A DNA stretch of 64,000 nt from Paraspadella gotoi (lineage: Eukaryota > Chaetognatha), in NCBI GenBank assembly GCA_051294375.1, contig CM119264.1, positions 19,537,590 through 19,601,589 on the forward strand. The letters run 5' to 3'. A model generated the notes under the pieces. It did not search any database and was not told where the DNA came from. It saw nothing but the letters and a program-made list of their open reading frames with translations. The first letter of the stretch is position 1. Each line of letters opens with the position of its first letter. A program made the translations under genes and the position numbers. Positions 55,279 through 64,000 of this stretch are shown here, piece by piece.

Positions 55279-57248
55279 GTTAGTATTATTTAACATTAGA
55301 CATGGTGAATGTTGATTATGTGACACTTGCTCCTCATAGTAATAAATGTCTGAGAATTGGAAATCCTACAGGAACCCTACTTTAAATTTAACTAATAGTG
55401 CTGTGAATACTAGATTTTTTATTTGACTGTTAAAGTTTCATGTGATAACTTGAAAAACTTTATGAGAAAGTTAAAAGAGTATAATTTCGGTTATATTGCT
55501 TAAAAGTACGCCTTTTTGGATGAAACACACGTGTTTAAGTAGATACCTCACTCGAGAGCCAATATTAGTTTATTTTTTTATATATTTTTATGCCGGTCCC
55601 TGGAGGATGATATCAATATTCACTTGCAAAAAACCGTTTTTAAATTCCTACAATGGTTTCCGAGATATAGTCATAAACGTCAGCCTTGAAAGGCAAAATT
55701 TGTCAGAATAAAATTTTCGAGTTTCTTCTTAGATTTCTGACGCGCTAGTACAAACTATTTAAAAAAAAGAGAAAACGTTTTGCTGATTTCTTCCAGCATA
55801 ATCCATAAATGTGTAAGACGATAGGTAAACCTGAAAGTGATATGTCTCTAGAGGACGGAAAATTTTTCTTTAAGTTTTATTTTAAAATTTAGGTATTGTA
55901 CCAATAGGATAAATTGAGATACTCCCGCTTTGCCGAAATTTTTATTTAACAAAGATTTGTACTGCGTAGTTCAAATTCTTAGTTCTCTCACGGTAAAAAA
56001 AGTTATTTTCTTGAATAACTTTGGAAAGAAAAGAGGTAGGAAAGTGGGTGAGGTATTAAATTAAAGCCCTAATCATGGGACACCTCTCTGAAATAGTTTT
56101 ATTAAATTTTATCCATAAATATTTACACAGCTTTTATTTAAATCGGAGTTAAAAGTATAACAGTTTTTTGCATTAAAAATTTCAATGAAGGCATGTGAAA
56201 TTTTTTTGCTTCTTTCGTAATTTGAAAAAGGAAAGACTAAATTACATTTTGATTATCATTAAATTGCTCTACTCTATAAATTTGCTTGTATTTTTTAGTT
56301 AAAGTAAAAAACAAGCAAAAATTTATGAAGTAGCTGGATAAAATGTTTTTTTAAATATGAAAAATGATAAATACAAAAATATTTTCAGATTGATATAAAC
56401 AGTCTGGACATCTACCTTCTTGTCTGTGAAAAAAAAATTGTCATTTTCCATTATCTTCAACTGCAAACAAAAAGCTTGACACGCTGCTTGTTTATCATAA
56501 TAAAATTTTAAAAAATTACATAGCTGGTGACATATTTGACAAAGCAAGACATCATTGTGTTTATTTGTATTGATAATTTTCTTTTAAATATAACAACCTT
56601 TATACAAGGAATTTAATTCTATTACTTATCATCCGTTTAAATTAAGAAAAAAAATTTCGCGGAATAGCCCATTGGAAAGGGTTCATTGACTGACTTAATG
56701 ATCGAATTTTTTAGGTTTCTTTACTGCCCCCCTTTCACAAGACATAAAAGGTCATGATTATCATGTCAGTATGTCCATATTATCTGTACCCTTTCTGCAA
56801 CCTGCATTCTGAATTTTCTTTTTTTCCCTTTCAAATGTATTAAATAAAAAAAATTATTTGAGAGAACGATTGGCGTGGAGGATGCTATTGGTAAGCCTTA
56901 GTTACCCCACTTCCCGATCGAATTTTTAAACGAGGTTTTTTTTCCATCTATTCGAGACATAACACTAACTATTGGTACTATTAATTTTTTATTTTTTTCA
57001 TGAAATTTTGCGTAATCAGAGAAACGTTTAGCGTGTCAAAAAATAGGAAAAAAAAGAGAAAAACGTTCTGACAAATTTAAAAATTTATGGAGGAATCTAG
57101 TTTAAGTTTCATATCTATTTGTATAGTTTTGTGATAACTTCAAAATGTAATGACTTAAAAAGAAAGATTACACTGTTGTTTTAGTAAAATCTTATCAGAT
57201 TTCCTACTTTTTATCTAAAAAATTAATCCCGAGATTAACCGAATTTAG
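55279..57248 (+). other. Intron 46 (inside Ig11), 2.0 kb, nothing recognised
   Basis: AT-rich. No member of the repeat families above is evident by eye. Confidence 0.45.
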
Positions 57249-57389
57249 GATGACATATGACTTTGGTTATGTTTCATTGGATATGTTATATGTTTACCCT
57301 GAAGACTCTGGAGAATATAAATGTGTTGCAACAAATGCCCATGGACAAGCAGTTACTTTTTGTACAGTTACTTGCCACCAATCATCTGG
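57249..57389 (+). CDS. sls/TTN-like: Exon 47: Ig11 C-terminal half
   Basis: MTYDFGYVSLDMLYVYPEDS, then GEYKCVATNAHGQAV. Also kettin/titin-like (DFGYVSLD followed by EDSG). Phase 2-2, acceptor aatttag, donor CTGG|gtatgt. Confidence 0.9.
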
Positions 57390-57510
57390 GTATGTTGTGT
57401 TATAATTATTTAGTTATTGTAATATTATTATGTGTAAATCCTTTCTGTTTTGCTGTGTTTGTAGATTATAGACAGTTTAAATATTTGCAACAACAATTTT
57501 TTTATTAAAG

Positions 57511-57552
57511 GACGAACATTTTTCGGCTCAAATTCGAGCCTTCATCAGCGCC
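57511..57552 (-). ncRNA. Hammerhead-ribozyme-like motif, inverted copy
   Basis: Minus strand: GGCG, CTGATGA, A, GGCTC/GAGCC stem with GAATTT loop, GAAA, then AAATGTT and CGTC. Stem I (GGCG with CGTC) is kept; ACATGT has changed to AAATGT. Confidence 0.5.
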
Positions 57553-58445
57553 AAATTGTTTTGTGAATAATTCACAATTTTTTTCATTTAAAGGAGGAGA
57601 GAGAGAGAGAAAGGGAAAAGTTTTTAACACAGAGTTTAGAAAGGACAGTGATCAGTGGTGATAATAGGCCAAGGGTAAGGACAGACTGAATTTAGTTTTG
57701 AAAAGAAGTGAAATGGTCAATTGGGAAGAGAGAGAGAGACAGGGAGAGAGAAAAGAATACATTTCTTAATGTACAACAGTTAAAAAGATTTTTGTATACT
57801 GAAATTTTTAACATTGACAATTAAATATTAATAAATAATTGAAGAAAAAGAAAAAATAGAAAATGAAAGAGATACAATTGGTGAGGGATAGTAAAGTAAT
57901 TAGTAAAGTGAAAGGTTAAGAATTAAGAAAGAGCTCAAAATGAGCAGGCGTATCCGGCCAAAGAGACATTCGAATAGCACTGGGAATATTCCCTCAAGGA
58001 AGCCTACTCAATCCAGCACTAACATGCTCGGTCGAACTGTCTTCTCAACCAATGACCCGGCCTTATCGTCCAAGCCTCTCATTTGCAAAAGCCAAGGGGG
58101 GCCAGCTCATTTTGAGCTCTTTCTTAATTCTTAACCTTTTGTATCTCTTTCATTTTCTTTTTTCTTTTCTTTTTCTTCAATTATTTATTAATAGTTAATG
58201 TTAAAAATTTCCAGTATATACAAAAATCTTTTTAAGAAATGTATTATTTTCTCTCTCCCTGTCTCTCTCTCTCTCTTCCAATTGACCATTTCACTTCTTT
58301 TCAAAACTAAATTCAATCTGTCTTTACCCTTGGGCTTTTCTCACCACTGATCACCGTCCTTTCTAAACTCTGTGTTGGAAACTTTTCCCTCTCTCTCTCT
58401 CCTCCTTTCAATGAAAAAAATTGTGAATAATTCACAAAACATTTT

Positions 58446-58487
58446 GGCGCTGATGAAGGCTCGAATTTGAGCCGAAACATGTTCGTC
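58446..58487 (+). ncRNA. Hammerhead-ribozyme-like motif, best copy
   Basis: GGCG (58446-58449), CTGATGA (58450-58456), extra A, stem II GGCTC/GAGCC with loop GAATTT, GAAA (58474-58477), self-complementary ACATGT (58477-58482), U at the cleavage position (58483), CGTC (58484-58487) pairing with GGCG by 4 bp including one U-G. Minimal hammerheads with very short or palindromic stem III are known from Penelope-like elements and retrozymes. Activity is not shown. Confidence 0.55.
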
Positions 58488-58749
58488 CTTTAATAATATA
58501 TGCGATTTTATTCAAATACAACGAGGTTGATTCAGTACAATCATCATCAACAAACAAACAAACAAAGACATAAAATAGAGAGAAAAAAAACAGTTAATTA
58601 ATAAAATTGTTGTTACAAATAATTAAACTGTCTATAATGTAATATTATTATAAATATAATAATAGTATTATAATATTAATATTAATATGATATTCAGTAA
58701 TTATTCAAGTAAAAGATAACTACTACCTCAAATTTTTTTTATTTTTCAG

Positions 58750-59062
58750 AATTATAACTGAAACTCAACTGCCGGAGGGTCATGAGACAGTGAAAAAAAT
58801 AGTTGATATGGAAGAATGGATGGAAGCACAGAGAAAAGCACAGTTTGAATTTGAAGAAACAGAAGAACCTGGAATACCTCTTTTTCCGGTTCCCTTATCT
58901 CCTGTCACGATCCCAGAAATGGATTGTGCTAAATTTATTTGCAAAGTGAAGGCGTTTCCTGCTGCAAAAGTCCATTGGTTTATAAATGGAAAAATGGTTG
59001 TCAATTCGGCACGATATCGCATCACATATGATGGCATGATGCATCAGCTAGAAATTCCACAG
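58750..59062 (+). CDS. sls/TTN-like: Exon 48: TQLPEG linker and Ig12 N-terminal part
   Basis: ITETQLPEGHETVKKIVDME, then EWMEAQRKAQ, repeats the kettin/titin linker pattern (QLPEG followed by a helix). Then PLFPVPLSPVTIPEMDCAKF and KVHWFINGKMV form Ig12 strands A-C; ARYRITYDG and HQLEIPQ follow. Acceptor atttttcag, donor CCACAG|gtgatc, phase 0 out. Confidence 0.9.
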
Positions 59063-59237
59063 GTGATCAATCTTAACTTAAGTGATATAAATAATATTTT
59101 TTACATTGGAATTTTAATCATTAGCTTATAAACAATTTTCTTTTCTTTAATGAATCTTTCGGGATGGCTCGATTCTTATAATTGTTATTGTTTTAAACAT
59201 TACAATAACTTTATTTTATTTTATTAAATTAATTCAG

Positions 59238-59341
59238 GCTAAGACTTGGGATGAAGGAGAAATTAAAATTGTTGCAAAAAACAAGCTTGGTGTTGGAGTT
59301 TCAAAAACAACTTTAACATTGGTTGAAAGAGATGATTACAG
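59238..59341 (+). CDS. sls/TTN-like: Exon 49: Ig12 end
   Basis: AKTWDEGEIKIVAKNKLGVG, then VSKTTLTLVERDDYR. Phase 0 in, phase 2 out. Strand F has no Cys. Confidence 0.85.
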
Positions 59342-59409
59342 GTTTGCTGAAATTTTTTGAAATATAATAATTGTTCCCAATTCTTATTCAAATTTTTATT
59401 ATATAACAG

Positions 59410-59549
59410 AAAGCTTCTTAAACGAAATGTTGAATGCGATACACACCTGTACTATTCACGACATGGAAAATATACTGCTGAAAATGAAGAGCTAGAAAAA
59501 GCTTATCTCGAAAAGCAAAGAAAGGCATTTACAATCAAGCAACATGAAG
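59410..59549 (+). CDS. sls/TTN-like: Exon 50: charged linker, segment 1
   Basis: KLLKRNVECDTHLYYSRHGK, then NEELEKAYLEKQRKAFTI. Basic then Glu/Lys-rich, probably helical. Starts the linker that in titin follows the equivalent Ig. Phase 2 in, phase 1 out. Confidence 0.75.
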
Positions 59550-59841
59550 GTAAACTACAAAAAAAAAGCCATGTTAAGTTTAAGATTATAGTTAAAATGA
59601 ATAAAATAAATTAATGTCAAGCAAAAGTTTTAAGTTTAAAATCAAACTTCTAATTCTACTAATTTTTGTATAATGTTTTCACTACTTATGATGTGCAAAA
59701 GTAAATTAATTATGTTTTTGAAACTTACTGAAGGAAGCGGTTGCTGAACACCGCGTTGTTAAGAAGGCGAGCGCATACTGAATCCAATTATTAATGTTAT
59801 TTCGATGGTAACAAAATTATTTTTTGATTCATAAATTTTAG

Positions 59842-59940
59842 ATAAAACTATTCATCGAGTTAATCGACAACTTGGAGAGCAAGTTGAATTACGCCATGTT
59901 GGTGTTGCACCAAAACTAAAGTTACATCATGATGAGGATT
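59842..59940 (+). CDS. sls/TTN-like: Exon 51: charged linker, segment 2
   Basis: KTIHRVNRQLGEQVELRHVG, then VAPKLKLHHDED. 99 bp, phase 1-1, acceptor aattttag, donor GATT|gtaaga. Skippable in frame. Confidence 0.7.
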
Positions 59941-60120
59941 GTAAGACTTTATTTTCAAAAATTTGGCTTTTGGACTGTTTTACATAATAACATAAAATGC
60001 AAAAATATCATAATTTCTTTTGAAATATGAAGTTAAATATGTTTTATATTTAATTTTAAGTAGTAATCTGATATCTTTGCATGATTAGGTTTGCAGTTAC
60101 TAATTTTTTTTTCTATTAAG

Positions 60121-60318
60121 TTAAAACCCTTGAGCCCAAATTTGCAATACCTGAACTGCAACATATTTCCCGTATAGAATTGCATAAAAATGAAACCAGC
60201 CAAAAAGATGCTATTGCTAAAACACCATATCAAAAACGAGCTCCTGCAATGGTTAAAGGTGGACTACCTAATTTAAAAGAAAAGGGAAAATCTGCGCCTC
60301 CAGCTATGAAACCAGATT
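60121..60318 (+). CDS. sls/TTN-like: Exon 52: Lys/Pro/Ala-rich linker, segment 3
   Basis: TLEPKFAIPELQHISRIELH, later KTPYQKRAPAMVKGG and KEKGKSAPPAMKPD. Low-complexity basic Pro/Ala/Lys segments, slightly PEVK-like but short. 198 bp, phase 1-1, acceptor tattaag, donor GATT|gtaagg. Confidence 0.7.
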
Positions 60319-61051
60319 GTAAGGCATATTTTTGAAATAGTTATAAAACATTTGCCTGAATTAATCCAGCATCAACAGAGCTTAAACTGACTGCAACAAT
60401 TTTTAAAAGATCTGTAATCAATAACTGTCACGAGACAACAATTTTTTTTAATTCATAATGAATTTATTATACAAAAAATAAAAAAGAAAAGGTCAGGTGA
60501 TAAAATTAACAATTTCAACCTAACTTTGTTCTGCTCCTTCCCATTATTGTGCTTTTCACTCAACCTTTGTTAGAAGTTTTGTAGTCTGTCTGTGCCTCTG
60601 ACATACCCTATTTCTCCCTCTCATTTCCTGATGCACCAAAGTGGAGCAAAAAATGTTCATAATGATAAATTTGTTTTAAAATGAAATCCATTTGCACTTA
60701 ACTCTTATCGATGCGGGATTTTCAAAATTTTAAAAATTGTTGAAAAGTCAGATACTCTAGTCACACTGTTATAATTATGCAAAGACAAAGGCTTGTTTTG
60801 ATAAAACCATCTCCTTCAGAAAGAATGTTTTTTTGATAATTAATATAATAAGACGGGTTTCCAACGTGATATTTTAAATTGTTATTTGAAATATTGTTTA
60901 AGATTATTTAATATTTATTGTATTTTATAAAAACAATTGTATGGCAAAGAAGTTGCTACACTCATTGCTGTTTAATTACCAGCTGCAGTGCTTTGCATGG
61001 ATCATTTTAAAAAAATTAGTTAGTTTAATTATTAATAATTTTATGTCTCAG
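60319..61051 (+). other. Intron 52, nothing recognised
   Basis: AT-rich, no repeat family noted. Confidence 0.45.
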
Positions 61052-61153
61052 CCTCTCTTATACATACCAAAGATGGATTAAAGAAAGCTGGTTCAGTTGG
61101 AGCTGACATTGTAGAAAATTTTGAAGCCATGCGTTTAGAAAAAGCCCAAAAGG
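61052..61153 (+). CDS. sls/TTN-like: Exon 53: linker, segment 4
   Basis: SLIHTKDGLKKAGSVGADIV, then ENFEAMRLEKAQK. 102 bp, phase 1-1, acceptor tgtctcag, donor AAGG|gtaaga. Confidence 0.7.
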
Positions 61154-62015
61154 GTAAGAGTGCATGCATATGGCTTATTTTAAGATCTGCATGACTGGCA
61201 AATTTTTCTTTTAATAAAGTATTTAAATTAATATAATTTCAAATATTAAATTAACAAATTTGCAATATTTCTTGAAAATTTGATTCAACTTTTAAATTCC
61301 CTCGTCACAAAGAATTAAGTCGTTGATTGAATTTTAATTGTATTAAATATCTAAAAAGTCAGTGACGAGATTCTACGTTTCTACAACGTAATACAAAACA
61401 ATGGTAAACGAGCAATATACTTAAAGAAAAAGATTCAAAACGAGGTTAAAATATAGTATTGGATAATAATGATTTCGAGGTCGATTAAAAGGAGAGAGAA
61501 AAATACATTTTTTTATTTCTTTTGCTTGAGATTCGAATTGTGACTTTTTATATGAAAAGAAAAAAGGAGAGAGAAGAGAGACGAGACGACAATAACGACG
61601 ACGACTGAGGTGTCACGAAAGTTTGGTGAAAGGATTCATTGTGATTGAGGTCATCTTGTTAACTGCGGTTAATTCGAGTCACAAGAAACTTAGTTTATTT
61701 TTAAAATATTTAAGTTTTTAAGAAATTTTAATAATAATTAGTATATTTTATACTTACATTATATGACAAAATATTTCATTTTTAAAATATGGTAATATTT
61801 GTAGTCATTATTTCATCTTGTAGCTTCTTGTCTTATTTCATTGAAAAGTTTGGAACATAGAAAAAAGAAGCTTTTGGTTTTTCTTTAACTTGAATTGCTT
61901 TATTTTAATTTCTTTGTTAGTTTTTTAGTTGGCTGAATAATAAGCATGCTTTAATTTTTATAAGTTTGTCACTGAAAAAAATTATATAATTTTCATAATC
62001 TGTTTTTAATTATAG
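61154..62015 (+). other. Intron 53, nothing recognised
   Basis: AT-rich; a short AGAGAGACGAGACGAC purine-rich block near 61570. Confidence 0.45.
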
Positions 62016-62119
62016 CTGGTCGCTCTGATATTAACTTCCGTCGTGATGCTCAGCTAAAACATGCAAAAATTGTGAAGCATGAAATAGAAAAGGAAAGCTT
62101 ACCTGCTTTTGAATTACAG
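62016..62119 (+). CDS. sls/TTN-like: Exon 54: linker, segment 5
   Basis: GRSDINFRRDAQLKHAKIVK, then HEIEKESLPAFELQ. Phase 1 in, phase 0 out; acceptor aattatag, donor TTACAG|gtaaat. Confidence 0.7.
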
Positions 62120-62193
62120 GTAAATTCTTTTTTAATTGAAAAAAAAATTTTTCTTCTAAGATTTAATAAATTTTAATATCATATTTTTTTCAG

Positions 62194-62315
62194 CATACCG
62201 AGATTCAATCAAAAGAAATACAAAAACCAAAATTGGTTATTCCAGAATTAAAATCAGTTCCATTTGAAGAACTTGAAGAAAGAGAAAAAATAGAACGGGG
62301 AAAAGTGAAATATAG
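62194..62315 (+). CDS. sls/TTN-like: Exon 55: linker, segment 6
   Basis: IQSKEIQKPKLVIPELKSVP, then FEELEEREKIERGKVKYR. Pro-Lys segment followed by a Glu/Arg helix. Phase 0 in, phase 2 out. Confidence 0.75.
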
Positions 62316-62383
62316 GTATAATCATTGGTGATTCGTAATGGTAAATGATTTTTATCAAAAATTTATTATTGCTCAATGCTTAG

Positions 62384-62583
62384 GGCTGAAATGGAACCGT
62401 GGGTGGTTGGACATGTAAAGGATGTCAAAGTAAAAGAAGGACATCCTGCAAAGTTTATGGTAGAATATAGAGGAAACCCAATACCCCAAGTTGCTTGGTT
62501 CAAGGAGACCTTAGAAATTGAGTCATCGACACAATTCCAAATTATGACTTGTGATACGCATTCATATCTATTTGTCCCCGAAG
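62384..62583 (+). CDS. sls/TTN-like: Exon 56: Ig13, N-terminal part (domain cut by window end)
   Basis: EPWVVGHVKDVKVKEGHPAK, then YRGNPIPQVAWFKETLEIES and THSYLFVPE. Strands A to E of an Ig with core Trp. Donor GAAG|gtaatt at 62584, phase 1. No exon for strands F and G is found before 64000. Confidence 0.85.
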
Positions 62584-62595
62584 GTAATTACTTTT

Positions 62596-62660
62596 TTAAA
62601 ACAAGTTTGAGCAAACGATGTCGGATCTGCCCACTATAGTTTAGGGGTAAGCAGCTAATC
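62596..62660 (+). mobile_element. Mobile-element terminus 12 bp after the exon 56 donor
   Basis: AAAACAAGTTTGAGCAAACG then TGTCGGATCTGCCCACTATA: same end as at 16190, 38590 and 51600. The element lies immediately downstream of a splice donor. Confidence 0.6.
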
Positions 62661-62819
62661 AGATGATTAATTATAACAAATCTGATATTTTTCATTTATT
62701 CTATTTTATTTGTAATATTCAAATTATTCATATTTTATTGTTCTTTTCTAACCTTTGTACTTTTTATTTCAGTATTATGTTGCTTTGTCGATTTCGTTCA
62801 TTTTACGTTTTGTTTCTTC

Positions 62820-63125
62820 CTTTGTTTCTGTTTTTTTTTTCAATTTTTTTTTTATTTTTTTCCTTCTCTCTTTCTCTCTCATTGTCTCTAGCTATGTTTT
62901 TTTCTCACTCTCTTTCTTTCTCTCTCTCTCTTTTTATAACTTTGTTTCTTTATTTTTCTTTTTTTTCTTTTTATTTCTTTTTTCTTCATCTTATCTTTTT
63001 CTTTACATTTTAATCAATAGTTTTATTATATTTTAAATAATAAAATCTTTTTTTCTATTTTCATATTTTTGCATTTCTTTTTCTTTCTTTTTCTCTCTTT
63101 CTTTCTTTCTTTCTTTCTTTGTTTC
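62820..63125. repeat. CT/T-rich low-complexity tract
   Basis: TTTCTCTC-type sequence with TTTC tetranucleotides. Long open frames here (rich in Phe, Leu, Ser) are compositional. Confidence 0.85.
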
Positions 63126-63329
63126 TTTCTTATGGATGGAAAGGCATTCATTTAAAAAAATATAATTTGATGTTACGAGATGAACTTAACTGAACCAAAC
63201 AAATAATGGGAGGAGACCGACAGACCAGAGTTTAAATTTGTGACCAAAAAGAAGAAAATGCAAAGAAAACTATTCACGGTTTTCAATATACGATTTTTTT
63301 ATTAAAGATCATTAATTCAAAATGATAGT

Positions 63330-63525
63330 TATTTATTGATTCGCTAAACCGATAATAATCATTCATTGATGTGATAATAATCATTCACTGATATGACAAT
63401 AATAATTCACAGATGTGATGATAATTTTTGCATTTATTAATGGGATAATAATCATTTATTTATGCAATGATAAGGATTTATCGATGCAATGATAACGATT
63501 TATTGATCCGATAATAGTGGAATGC
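63330..63525. repeat. GATAATCATTCATTGATG minisatellite
   Basis: About 8 imperfect ~22-bp units. It is the inverse of the ATCATCGCATCAATGAATG units at 22185-22305. Confidence 0.75.
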
Positions 63526-63555
63526 AAGAATTGAATTGAATTAAACAGTAGAGTG

Positions 63556-63800
63556 GAGCACTGGGGAACATAAATTTTATTTGAGTGAACAAACAAGGAT
63601 AATTAGACGTGAGATAGTATGATTAAGGAGTACAAAAAATATTTTGCTTATATTGTTTGGGGAACAGTATCATTAATTACAATATATTTATAGTAATATC
63701 CTTAAAAAATTATAAATTTTCAAAATAATTTTTTTTAAACTTCTATTAAAGATTCTGATTCTTCATAAAAAGTTAGATTAGAAATATAAAATATGTTATT
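63556..63800. repeat. Dispersed repeat, copy B
   Basis: Near-identical to 32765-33010, including GCACTGGGGAACATAAATTT. Followed by AT-rich sequence to the window end with no exon. Confidence 0.8.
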
Positions 63801-64000
63801 AAAAATTTCAGCGAATCGAAACTGTTCTTAAAATTAAAAAAATATGATTTTAAAATATTATGATTTTATTAGGATATTACTATAAAAAAAATTAATTAAT
63901 GATACTGTTATGCAATTTTTTTTAAAAAAGGGCTTAATTATTTTTTATTACATATAAAAAAACATATACAAAACAGTGTTCCATCGCTCAATCTTTCCAT

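Larger units (their letters stand above)
57461..58645. mobile_element. ~1.1-kb giant inverted repeat with a hammerhead-like motif near each outer end
   Basis: Left arm 57503-57946 and right arm 58104-58495 are near-perfect inverse copies, with a 157-bp GC-richer loop between. Outer segments 57461-57502 and about 58606-58645 are also inverse (ACAGTTTAAATATTTGC and its partner), with ~110 bp extra in the right side. Arms include GA/CT tracts, AAGAGCTCAAAATGAGC at the loop base and the hammerhead-like motif near the outer ends. No coding capacity. Confidence 0.75.

Noticed and set aside
62663-63036. Overlapping 93-116-residue open frames rich in Phe/Leu/Ser
   Set aside because: T/CT-rich low complexity after the last exon; resembles a membrane protein only by composition.

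Overview
The window is eukaryotic, intron-rich and AT-rich. As far as I can read it, it holds one protein-coding gene on the + strand and no second gene. The gene is an invertebrate-type titin/kettin (sallimus) homologue, the giant elastic protein of the muscle Z-disc and I-band. I reconstruct 56 exons (one tentative) between 87 and 62583. Neither end of the gene is present: the first exon opens mid-codon and the last Ig domain is cut by the window end. Recognition rests on 12 complete and one partial I-set Ig domains, Gln-rich Z-disc-type linkers, an Ig ending in an 'EADF' tail, an Ig carrying 'PIGDPTM', and the following 'TQLPEG' linker. I know that combination from titin and kettin. The species cannot be named from this sequence; it is most likely a non-vertebrate bilaterian. 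Degenerate TTAGGG-like tracts are a weak hint against an insect.

Layout. 1-19.1 kb: ten Ig domains, mostly phase-1 modules split by one internal intron, separated by Pro/Ser/Ala- and Gln-rich linkers; exons are GC-rich and introns fairly short. 19.3-54.5 kb: no Ig domains. Here 17 consecutive exons, all multiples of 3 and all phase 2-2, encode about 19 copies of a roughly 30-residue charged repeat with core AIxxLExR, probably a helical or coiled-coil rod (about 636 residues), followed by two degenerate linker exons. Their introns are hugely expanded, up to about 6 kb. 55-62.6 kb: two kettin/titin Ig domains, a charged Lys/Glu linker over six exons, and the first half of a 13th Ig domain. Exon base composition changes strongly near 21-22 kb, from GC-rich to AT-rich third positions, within this one gene.

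Introns carry a rich set of small mobile elements. These include a hammerhead-ribozyme-like motif in several dispersed repeats (two inverted at the ends of a ~1 kb giant palindrome at 57.5-58.5 kb), five copies of a tRNA-derived SINE, a second tRNA-like SINE family, several fold-back/MITE families, a 323-bp tandem repeat, an LTR remnant with a tRNA-Leu-type primer-binding site and GGAA-rich upstream region, two 18-bp minisatellite arrays and many microsatellites. Two introns appear to be GC-AG. The most novel-looking items are the AIxxLExR exon array and the ribozyme-like repeats. All exon calls come from reading splice consensus, frame and domain continuity by eye; no transcript or database search was available.
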